This document shows positions 1 through 7,062 of a stretch of DNA of 23,021 bases, one piece after another. This DNA comes from Collinsella sp. (GTDB lineage Bacteria; Actinomycetota; Coriobacteriia; Coriobacteriales; Coriobacteriaceae), in the NCBI GenBank assembly GCA_019419555.1, contig DXZR01000034.1:1-23021 (forward strand). The letters are read 5' to 3'. The position numbers were made by a program, and so were the translations under genes. The notes under the pieces were generated by a model. The model ran no database searches and was not told the origin of the DNA. It saw only the letters and a list, made by a program, of their open reading frames with translations. How positions within the stretch are numbered: position 1 is the first letter of the stretch; every line of letters begins with the position of its first letter.

Positions 1-1497
1 GCGCATGCCGATGTAGTGGTCACCAACCATTCCCTGCTGTTCCGCAACGTTGCGGCCGAGGGCAGAATCTTGCCTCCGATTCGTCACTGGGTGATCGATG
101 AGGCCCACTCCATCGAGCGCGAGGCACGCCGTCAATGGGCGCGCGTGGTGTCGGCGGATGAATCGCGCGTTCTGTTTGAGCGCCTGGGTGGCTCGAGCAC
201 CGGTGCGCTGAGCCAGGTTTCCCGCGATTTGGCAACCTCGGAGGGCTCTACGCTCTACCTGGGTCTTACCGCCAAGGCGACGTCGACGGTTGCGCGCGCG
301 AGCATGGCGATTGCCGATGTGTTCGACGGCATTCGCGAGCTCGGCCGCCGTGCGCGCGGGGGCTATGACAATGCGAACCTATGGATTGGCCCCGAGCTGC
401 GCGAATCTGACGACTGGCATGATTTCTTACAATCGGCCTACACTGCCATCGACGCATTGGAGCAAGCGGACAAGAGCGTCGACGCGCTGGTACAAGCCGT
501 CGCCGCCGACAAGCCCGAGGTTGTTGTCGACCTGGGTGATATCTCGCGCCGCCTGCATGAGCTGGTCGAGAACCTCAAGCTCATCATTGACGGTACCGAC
601 GAACACTACGTGTACTCGTTGCAAGTCAATCGCAGGCTGCGTGCCGGGGGCGAGTCGATGACTGCGGAGCGCATCGATATTGGCGAGGCCTTGGCAACCG
701 AGTGGCTGCCCGAGGTCCACACGGCTATCTTCGCATCGGCGACCATGACGGTTTCCAAGAGCTTTGAGCACTTTAACCACGCCGTCGGCCTCGATCGCAT
801 CGGCGCCTCGACATCATCGTCGCTGCACTTGGATTCGAGCTACGACTTCGATTCGAATATGGCTGTAGTCGTTGCGGGCGATATCCCCGATCCGCGCGAT
901 CGTGAGAGCTATCTTTCGGCGCTCGAGCGTGTGCTGGTCGACGCTCATCTTGCCATGGGCGGCTCGGTGCTCACACTGTTCACCAACAGGCGTGACATGG
1001 AGGAGCTGTACGCTCGCGTCGAGCCCAAGATGGCTCGTGCGGGTCTGGAACTCAACTGCCAGCAGCGCAACTCGTCTCCTCGCCGTCTGCGCGATCGCTT
1101 CATCAACGAACCGACCTCGTCGCTCTTTGCGCTTAAGGCCTTTTGGGAAGGGTTTGACGCCAGCGGCGAGACGCTGCGCTGCGTCATCATCCCCAAGCTG
1201 CCGTTCTCGAGTCCTACAGACCCGCTCTCATGCGAGCGCAATCTGCGCGAAGACCGCGCTTGGGCGCGCTATTCGCTGCCCGAGGCCGTGCTCGAGGTCA
1301 AGCAGGCAGCCGGTCGCCTCATTCGCTCATCGACCGATTGTGGCGTACTTATCTTGGCCGACCCGCGCCTGGTGACGAAGGGCTACGGCAAGAAATTCTT
1401 AACGTCGCTGCCTACGAGTTCCTATCAGCGCATCGAGTCGGCACAAATCGGGCACTATCTACAGCTGTGGCGCGCCCGCCACGAGCGGCGCCACTAA
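1..1497 (+). CDS. DinG-family ATP-dependent DNA helicase, C-terminal part (5' end outside window)
   Basis: The reading frame is open from the first base, so this is the 3' part of a longer gene. The encoded residues begin within the family motif AHADVVVTNHSLL. The DEAH box (VIDEAHS) follows about 30 residues later, and the C-terminal helicase motif with QAAGRLIRS lies near the end. This order is typical of XPD/Rad3-like superfamily 2 helicases of the DinG type, which unwind DNA 5' to 3' and act on R-loops and damaged forks. The Walker A motif and the iron-sulphur cysteines, if present, would lie upstream and cannot be checked. An N-terminal exonuclease domain, found in some DinG proteins, is equally out of view. 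The stop codon overlaps by 4 nt the end of a convergent WYL regulator gene. The family call is firm; exact substrate unknown. Confidence 0.9.
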   Translation, partial: AHADVVVTNHSLLFRNVAAEGRILPPIRHWVIDEAHSIEREARRQWARVVSADESRVLFERLGGSSTGALSQVSRDLATSEGSTLYLGLTAKATSTVARASMAIADVFDGIRELGRRARGGYDNANLWIGPELRESDDWHDFLQSAYTAIDALEQADKSVDALVQAVAADKPEVVVDLGDISRRLHELVENLKLIIDGTDEHYVYSLQVNRRLRAGGESMTAERIDIGEALATEWLPEVHTAIFASATMTVSKSFEHFNHAVGLDRIGASTSSSLHLDSSYDFDSNMAVVVAGDIPDPRDRESYLSALERVLVDAHLAMGGSVLTLFTNRRDMEELYARVEPKMARAGLELNCQQRNSSPRRLRDRFINEPTSSLFALKAFWEGFDASGETLRCVIIPKLPFSSPTDPLSCERNLREDRAWARYSLPEAVLEVKQAAGRLIRSSTDCGVLILADPRLVTKGYGKKFLTSLPTSSYQRIESAQIGHYLQLWRARHERRH

Positions 1498-2411
1498 AGC
1501 GGACAGACGAGGGATTTTGCCATATCGCGCAGACGCTCTGACAGGGCGGGGTCATCCAAGATGCGGATGGCCCCGCCCGCTGCGATTACCTGGCTAAACA
1601 GCCAGCGCTCGGAGCCGTAGCGCACGTTCACTGTTGAGCTGTCTGCCCCATTGGGTTCAATCGACATAATGCCGGGCCAGTCTAGGCGCTCTGCCAAGGC
1701 GCGCGGCATGAGAAGCTTCGCGCTCCGCTCCGCCTGGGCGAGGGAGTCGTGGAGGGTCGCGGGCTCCGGTGCGTGGCGCACGACGGAGTCGTCGGTCAAG
1801 ACCAGGCTCTCGATTTTATCCATACGATAGGTACGCTGTTCGTCGACCGCGACATCCCAGGCAATCAGATACGTTTGGTCGCCGTTTGTTGTGATGCGCG
1901 AGGGGTCGACCAAACGCTCGCGCGCTTGTGTGTCATCCATCGAGCGATACGAGATGCGGCAGCGAACGCCGTCCCGAATGGCGCAGCTCAGCTGCTGCCA
2001 GTGCGATCCGTGGGCGACGGTGTCAAAGACGCGTTGGTTGTAGCCGAGCTCTTTGGGAAGAAGGGCGCGCCGTATTCGAGCCGCCGCTTGGGGTTCGATC
2101 CCCAATGATTCAAGTTCATGGTTGAGCACGGCGCCCTCGGCGGCACTCAGGCGCAGCGGTAGCACGCGCCCTGCGTCACCGGTGAGGACCACGCACTCGC
2201 CGCGGCGTTCGCAGATAATACGTGCTCCCGATTCTCGGTCCGCAAGCGTCGAGACGATCTCGAGAATCTCGTCGAGCGATGCCCCCGTGATATCAAAGCG
2301 GCTGCAAAGCTCGTCTCGTGTCATGCCATTCTCGCCGGCGGCGTAGAGGGCCTCCATGATGTCGATGGCGCGCGAGAGTCTTTGCTCGCTGGTGAGTTTA
2401 CGCACGGGCAT
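1494..2411 (-). CDS. WYL-domain transcriptional regulator (PafC-like), second gene of pair
   Basis: A 305-residue protein. The N-terminal part (about residues 1-90) is a winged-helix-like region, beginning with MPVRKLTSEQRLSRAIDIME. The middle (about 135-205) is a WYL-type ligand-binding domain with the pattern CRISYRS, QTYLIAWD and QRTYRMDKIESL, and a C-terminal WCX-like extension follows. The tryptophan of the eponymous W-Y-L triplet is a threonine here (TYL). Its start lies 14 nt inside the end of the upstream WYL gene on the same strand, so the two are almost certainly translationally coupled. In actinobacteria such adjacent WYL pairs (PafB/PafC) work together to activate RecA-independent DNA-damage genes. 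Assignment as a PafC equivalent rests on architecture and pairing only. The convergent neighbour is a DinG-type helicase, which fits a repair context but does not prove it. Confidence 0.85.
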   Translation of the reverse strand: MPVRKLTSEQRLSRAIDIMEALYAAGENGMTRDELCSRFDITGASLDEILEIVSTLADRESGARIICERRGECVVLTGDAGRVLPLRLSAAEGAVLNHELESLGIEPQAAARIRRALLPKELGYNQRVFDTVAHGSHWQQLSCAIRDGVRCRISYRSMDDTQARERLVDPSRITTNGDQTYLIAWDVAVDEQRTYRMDKIESLVLTDDSVVRHAPEPATLHDSLAQAERSAKLLMPRALAERLDWPGIMSIEPNGADSSTVNVRYGSERWLFSQVIAAGGAIRILDDPALSERLRDMAKSLVCPL

Positions 2412-3420
2412 GCTCGTGCACCGTCCTTTCGATGAGGTTATTCCACGCCTGCCTGAGAGAATCGGGGGCGACGGGCCTCATGCCATCCATGGCATGGGCC
2501 ATGCAAAATGAGGCTGCGGCTTCAAGGTCGCGCACGTTAACGGTCCAGGTCCACTCTGCTTCGGTGCGCGTGAGTTCGCCTCGTCCGCGTGTGAGACCGC
2601 TGACCATATCGGCCTGCGCCTCACGCGCGAACGAGAACGTAGCCGCAACGGGTGGACGGTCGGCAAAATCGAACTCAAAGAATAAGTAATCGTTGAGGTT
2701 GAAATCCGCAGGAATGGTGTAGGCTTTCGAAGGTCTCCAGGCGCGAATGATGCGGTCACAGCGGAATGTTCTGATATTGTCGGTGGCATTGTCGAGGCCG
2801 CAGAAGTATGCCGTACCCTCGCGCTCGAACATGCCGTAGACGCAAACGGTCCGCTCGCGTTGTTCGCCGCGCCCGTTTTGGTACAAAAAGCGCAGCGCAC
2901 AGCGCTCGGCAAAGGCGCTCCATACCGCATCGACGGCGGGAGAGCGGCGGATCGGTGCCTCTCCTGTCGTCGACATGCCGGTGAGGTAGGCAATCTTGGA
3001 GCGAATGTCGGCAAGCGGCGCGGCAAAGGCGGATGAGCCTGCCGCGAGTGTCTGGTCGATGGCATTGAGCAGGATGTCGGCATCGTCTGCGGTGATGAGA
3101 CCGCCCGCGGCAAACGTATGCTCGCGGTCGATCGTCCACGCGCTCTCCTCGGTTTCCTGTGCTCCGGCAGCACGAACCTCCCTGATAACGATGCCGCGTT
3201 CGAGCAGCTTGTCGCGATCGCGGCGGAACTTGCGTTTGTCCGAGTCGATATTGCCCGAGCCGTATCCCAAATCGGAATCCAGGACGATCTGCTCGGTCGT
3301 CAACGGTTCGGGAGAACTGTTGAGTACAAAGAAAAGGTTGAGGATGCGCTGAGCCGTTTTATCGAAACCGGGCTCGGGTGCCCCCTTTTTAATTGTCGCG
3401 GTCGCGTCGCTTGCCGTCAT
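2398..3420 (-). CDS. WYL-domain transcriptional regulator (PafB-like), first gene of pair
   Basis: A 340-residue protein. A short polar leader precedes a winged-helix DNA-binding region (about residues 18-100, with RILNLFFVLNSS and RKFRRDRDKLLERG). A WYL-type domain follows (about 160-240, with CALRFLYQNGRGEQRERTV and IRTFRCDRI), then a C-terminal WCX-like part. The W-Y-L triplet is replaced by A-Y-F. A GAGGA ribosome binding site lies 4-5 nt before the ATG. It is transcribed divergently from the M28-like gene across a gap of about 200 nt, and overlaps the next WYL gene by 14 nt. It probably forms a heteromeric regulator with that product, as PafB does with PafC; this is inference from family and synteny. 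The inducing ligand is unknown; single-stranded nucleic acid has been proposed for relatives. Confidence 0.85.
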   Translation of the reverse strand: MTASDATATIKKGAPEPGFDKTAQRILNLFFVLNSSPEPLTTEQIVLDSDLGYGSGNIDSDKRKFRRDRDKLLERGIVIREVRAAGAQETEESAWTIDREHTFAAGGLITADDADILLNAIDQTLAAGSSAFAAPLADIRSKIAYLTGMSTTGEAPIRRSPAVDAVWSAFAERCALRFLYQNGRGEQRERTVCVYGMFEREGTAYFCGLDNATDNIRTFRCDRIIRAWRPSKAYTIPADFNLNDYLFFEFDFADRPPVAATFSFAREAQADMVSGLTRGRGELTRTEAEWTWTVNVRDLEAAASFCMAHAMDGMRPVAPDSLRQAWNNLIERTVHEHARA

Positions 3421-3544
3421 AGAATCCTCGCATGAGAAGGTCGTTTGATGCCATGATTTTAGTCCGATATGGAGATTAGGCTATATCCTTGTCCGCTCGC
3501 GGCGTTAAGATGGCCCGAATTCGGTCGTTTGCGCTCGCTCGGGG

Positions 3545-3550
3545 TATACT
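3545..3550 (+). promoter_or_regulatory. Candidate -10 element for the M28-like gene
   Basis: TATACT lies 69 nt before the preferred start codon in the divergent intergenic region. No convincing -35 hexamer stands 16-18 nt upstream, so this is only a candidate. It falls inside the longer open frame that begins at 3469, which argues that the upstream start is not used. Confidence 0.35.
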
Positions 3551-3618
3551 TTCGACTATATACGGTTCTAATGTGCATGCATTGGGCCTATTTGTCGGAT
3601 TATGGATGTGGAGCGCAC

Positions 3619-6600
3619 ATGGCGAACACCCAGAACTATATTAACCACCTGCTGCAGAACACCGGCATTACGCCGGCGTGCAGTGAAGAAGAGCGCCTGG
3701 CTGCCGAGGATATCGCTCAGATTTTCCGCAACCACGGCTTTGACCCCGAGGTGCAGGAATTTAATGCTCCCGCGCCCAGCAGGTTGGCGTTTGCTGTTAC
3801 CGGTATTCTGGCGTTTGCCGGCGCCCTGCTGATGGGCATCGGCGGCGGTATCGGCTTGGTCGGCACCTTGCTGGCCATTGTCGGCGCCGTGCTCTACGTG
3901 CTCGAGCGCACGGGGCATCCCGTGGTTTCGCGCCTGGGAAAGACCGGTGTGAGCCAAAATGTCATCGCCTATCACAAGGCCTCGGGCCCGCTTGCGTCTC
4001 CGCGCAACCGCCCGGTCGTCGTGGTGGCCCACTATGATTCCCCCCGTGCCGAGCTCCTTGCTCGCGAGCCCTACGCTCCGTATCGCACGCTCATCGCTAA
4101 GCTCCTGCCTGTCGCCACGATCGCGCCCGCGGCTGTCGCCATCCTGCGTATCCTGCCGCTCCCCGGCGTGCTCAAGGTGCTGCTGTGGGTTGTCGCGATT
4201 TTGGCCTCCCTTGTGGCACTGGCCAATGCCGCCAATATCATCTCCAACCGTTTTGTGCTTCCCTACACGTCTGGCGCGGTGTGCAACAAGTCCTCTGTTG
4301 CCGCCATGCTCGGTGTCATGGACAACGTTGCCCCCTATCAGGGCGAAAACGAGTTCCCCGACGACATTCCGTTCGATACCTATTTTGGCGAGCAGAAGCG
4401 TCGCGCCGAGGAAATGGCGCGCGCGGCGGCCGAGTATGCCGCGGCCCAGCAGCAAAACGACTACGGCAACACCATTGAATATGAGGAACCTTCCTACGAC
4501 GAGGACGAGTTTGGCCAGCCGGTGGCGTCTGTCGACGCACCCGAGCAGGACGAGGCTTTTGATGGACAGATCGATGGTTTTGAGGGTGCCTCTGCCGACG
4601 AGACGCTGATCGGCGTTATCGCGCCCGAGGCTCAAGACCAGACCGCCCAGGCCGAAGTGCCCGCCGAGGAAACGTCCGCCGACGAGCCGGCGGAGGAGCC
4701 CGCGGTGGTCGAAGCCGCTGAGCCCAAGCCCAAGCTCTATCGCAATGCCGCCGGCAATATCCGCTTTGGTTCGGATGCCATCCGTGCGCTCGGCATGCTT
4801 TCCGAGTCCTGCGCGCTCGATTACGAAGAGGGCGAGGAGCCGACGTTTGAGCCGGAGCCTGCTCCCGTTGCACAGGAGCCTGCGCCCGCGGCCAATACGG
4901 CTGTTGCTCCCGCCGAGCCGGTCGCTGCCCCTGTTGCTGCCGCGGAGTCTGACGCAAAGCCCGCGCTCGATTCTGCAGCCGGTCTGGATATTCTGGCGCC
5001 TGCCGCTCCGGCACAGGTTGAAGCCGAGACCGCCGACGAAGACTATGACGAGTACCCGCAGCGCGTGTCCTATGAGAGTGACACCGATTTCTCGGCCGAG
5101 CTTCCCTCGACAACGCCCCATGCCGATATCGCTTCCGCGTTCTCCTCGATTGGTGCCAGCGCTTCTAGCTTCTTTAAGGGCGCCCTTGCGAAGGGCAAGA
5201 AGTTCGTCGACGACTTTGAGGAAAAGCGCGCCGCTGCCCGCGAGGCCGCCGAGCGGGAGGCCATCGCCCAGCAGCAGGCCGCCGAGGCCGAGCGTGAGCG
5301 TGCGGCACAGGAGTTCGAGCAGAGTGAGGCCGGGCAGCCGAAGCCTGTCGATGTCGCCGACGCCACGACGTCCTTCGAGGCTCCGCAGCCGACATCCGCA
5401 GACGTTGCCGAGGCTACGACGTCCTTTGAGGCGCAGCAGCCGGTCGATGGCACCATGTCATTCGATGCCACGATGACGTTTGAGAAGCAGGGCACCGCAA
5501 TTGCCGAGCCCCTTCCCATCTCCGATGATGCCCAGGATGCCGCCGATGATTCGGTTGTCGACGAGGCCGATTCCGTTGAGGCCAGCGCACCCGAGCAGGC
5601 CGAGGCTCCTGCTATGGAGCAGGAGTCCCCTGCGATCGACGAGGCTCCCAAGACGGATGAGTCCAGGCCTTATTCTACGCAGATCTTTACCATGCCCGCG
5701 CCGAGCGACCCCGGTGCCACGGTGGCCAATGTCGCTCCCACGCAGGACGAGACAGTTGACTCCCTCATGGCGCAGATTTCGTCTCAGGTGCCTCCGCGCC
5801 AGCAAATGAATATCCCCGATCCGGCTTCCGCGCCTGCGCCCTCTTCGTCGCCGCTGGCCTCGGTCCCCGATCCGTCGCTGCCTTCGATGCAACAGGCCAA
5901 CGTCGCATCCCGCACGTCGCTGTTCGATCTTCCCGATCCTTCGGCACAGACAAATGATCCCTTTGCGACGGCGCAGGGCCCCGAGCCCACGTCGGCACCG
6001 GTCGCGGCCCCCATGCCCATCTCCTCGGGCGCACAGCCGCTCGAGACCATCTCGGCTCCTGCTTCGACGGGCGCCAAGCCGCAGAAGCGTGGCCTGGGTG
6101 GCTTGTTCGGTCGCAAAAAGAAGAACGAGCAGGACAGCATGAGCGACTGGCTGGGCGTCGAGGACGATTACGATGCCAAGAAGTCTGGCCGCGGCATTGG
6201 CTCGTGGGATAACTTCGAGGATGACGACGACGGTTGGAAGGGCGGCGCCACCTCTTCCGATGGTGCTTCTGCCGAGGATATGCTCTCGGCCGTTGCCTCC
6301 ATGGGTGACGATGAGCTGCTCGGCCACGATATCTGGTTCGTCGCAACGGGCGCGTCCGATTGCGACGGCGCCGGCATGAGGGCGTTTTTGGCCTCGCATC
6401 GTGACAAGCTCCGCGGTGTGTTCTTCATCAACCTCGAGTCTATCGGTGCCGGCAGGCTTTCGGTGGTAACGGTCGAGGGCGAGCAGCAGCTGTTTAAGGG
6501 CGATCGCCGCATCATGAACCTTGTCAGCAAGGTGTGTAAGTCGTTCCACGTCGATTGCGGCGCGTTCGAGATGCCCTATGCAAAAACCGATGCATCCGCA

Positions 6601-6756
6601 GCGCTCGAGGCGAGCCGTCGCGCCCTTACGATCGCCGGTGTGGACGGCCCGCGCCTTGCCTGCGCTCGCACCGAGGATGACCTGCCGTACAACGTCAATC
6701 CGACCAATATCGCTACGGTGTCCGAGGTCGTGACCGAGGTCATTCGTCGTTCGTAG
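3619..6756 (+). CDS. Large membrane protein with split, degenerate M28 aminopeptidase-like domain and about 660-residue low-complexity insert
   Basis: From the chosen ATG the product is 1045 residues. The frame extends up to 3469, but the added 50 residues look like translated promoter DNA and overlap the TATACT box. Residues 1-55 resemble an M28 N-terminus. Hydrophobic helices lie at about 56-96 (two) and 160-207 (two). The M28-like core is in two pieces. The first has VVVVAHYDSP (H138, D140) and SGAVCNKSSVAAML (215-229). The second begins near 900 with DIWFVATGASD and INLESIG and runs to the end. Between them (about 235-895) is an acidic, Ala/Pro/Glu-rich insert with coiled-coil-like stretches, short repeats and a basic patch GLGGLFGRKKK. 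The usual bridging Asp is C222, the catalytic Glu pair is S913-D914, and no final His is visible, so peptidase activity is doubtful. Probably co-transcribed with the small membrane protein downstream. Fold assignment moderate; role unknown. Confidence 0.75.
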   Translation: MANTQNYINHLLQNTGITPACSEEERLAAEDIAQIFRNHGFDPEVQEFNAPAPSRLAFAVTGILAFAGALLMGIGGGIGLVGTLLAIVGAVLYVLERTGHPVVSRLGKTGVSQNVIAYHKASGPLASPRNRPVVVVAHYDSPRAELLAREPYAPYRTLIAKLLPVATIAPAAVAILRILPLPGVLKVLLWVVAILASLVALANAANIISNRFVLPYTSGAVCNKSSVAAMLGVMDNVAPYQGENEFPDDIPFDTYFGEQKRRAEEMARAAAEYAAAQQQNDYGNTIEYEEPSYDEDEFGQPVASVDAPEQDEAFDGQIDGFEGASADETLIGVIAPEAQDQTAQAEVPAEETSADEPAEEPAVVEAAEPKPKLYRNAAGNIRFGSDAIRALGMLSESCALDYEEGEEPTFEPEPAPVAQEPAPAANTAVAPAEPVAAPVAAAESDAKPALDSAAGLDILAPAAPAQVEAETADEDYDEYPQRVSYESDTDFSAELPSTTPHADIASAFSSIGASASSFFKGALAKGKKFVDDFEEKRAAAREAAEREAIAQQQAAEAERERAAQEFEQSEAGQPKPVDVADATTSFEAPQPTSADVAEATTSFEAQQPVDGTMSFDATMTFEKQGTAIAEPLPISDDAQDAADDSVVDEADSVEASAPEQAEAPAMEQESPAIDEAPKTDESRPYSTQIFTMPAPSDPGATVANVAPTQDETVDSLMAQISSQVPPRQQMNIPDPASAPAPSSSPLASVPDPSLPSMQQANVASRTSLFDLPDPSAQTNDPFATAQGPEPTSAPVAAPMPISSGAQPLETISAPASTGAKPQKRGLGGLFGRKKKNEQDSMSDWLGVEDDYDAKKSGRGIGSWDNFEDDDDGWKGGATSSDGASAEDMLSAVASMGDDELLGHDIWFVATGASDCDGAGMRAFLASHRDKLRGVFFINLESIGAGRLSVVTVEGEQQLFKGDRRIMNLVSKVCKSFHVDCGAFEMPYAKTDASAALEASRRALTIAGVDGPRLACARTEDDLPYNVNPTNIATVSEVVTEVIRRS
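5350..5487 (+). repeat. Short in-frame amino-acid repeats in the insert of the M28-like protein
   Basis: Residues 578-591 (DVADATTSFEAPQP) and 595-608 (DVAEATTSFEAQQP) are a 17-residue-period repeat, identical at 12 of 14 positions. They are followed by two shortened versions, GTMSFDA (611-617) and ATMTFEK (617-623). Each unit carries a T-x-S/T-F core. The nucleotide sequences differ at synonymous positions, so the repeat seems kept at protein level. Confidence 0.75.
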
Positions 6757-6778
6757 ACAGACCCGCTAAGGAGTCAGC

Positions 6779-6997
6779 GTGTTTTCGTACATCAAGCGCC
6801 ATTGGCCCATCTATCTGATTTTGACCCTGATCGCTATCGCATTGGGTTTTGGGGCCGCGTATGTCGTTGGCGTTAAGGGCTCGACGCCCGAGACGACAAT
6901 GAACGAAGAGGTGGAGCAAGAGCAAAGTTTGGGTGCCGACGGTATTTCCGAGTCCGATCAGGCAGCCATCGATGGCGGTTCGTCATCTGCTGAATAG
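6779..6997 (+). CDS. Small single-pass membrane protein, unknown function
   Basis: A 72-residue protein with a GTG start. AAGGAG lies 7 nt before it and the gap to the upstream stop codon is 22 nt, so it is very likely in the same transcript as the M28-like gene. Residues about 9-32 (HWPIYLILTLIAIALGFGAAY) form one membrane helix with a short basic cytoplasmic N-terminus. The remaining about 38 residues are acidic and rich in Ser, Glu, Gln and Asp, and probably extracytoplasmic. I recognise no family. Its position suggests a partner of the M28-like membrane protein, but that is a guess from synteny. A strong hairpin terminator follows 20 nt after the stop. Confidence 0.75.
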   Translation: MFSYIKRHWPIYLILTLIAIALGFGAAYVVGVKGSTPETTMNEEVEQEQSLGADGISESDQAAIDGGSSSAE

Positions 6998-7017
6998 CCG
7001 ATTCATCGTTTATGCCC

Positions 7018-7055
7018 AAGGCGGGCGAGCCGGGAGACTGGCTCGCCCGCCTTTT
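7018..7055 (+). terminator. Rho-independent terminator between convergent genes
   Basis: A perfect 14-bp inverted repeat (AAGGCGGGCGAGCC at 7018-7031 and its complement at 7040-7053) has an 8-nt loop and a TTTT tail. It ends the M28-like operon. The minus-strand reading has no good U-tract, so it may serve the adhesin gene only weakly. Confidence 0.9.
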
Positions 7056-7062
7056 CATCGTG

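Noticed and set aside
3469..3618. Upstream extension of the M28-like protein
   Set aside because: No ribosome binding site, overlap with a candidate promoter box, and unconvincing sequence; the ATG at 3619 begins a plausible M28 N-terminus.
3568..5121. 517-codon minus-strand ORF opposite the M28-like gene
   Set aside because: Composition (Gly, Arg, His, Leu runs) is that of an antisense shadow of the Ala/Glu/Pro-rich sense protein, and it lies across the promoter region of that gene.
5458..6549. 363-codon minus-strand ORF opposite the M28-like gene
   Set aside because: Arg/Gly-rich shadow frame with no recognisable domain; the plus strand has a clear conserved C-terminal domain here.
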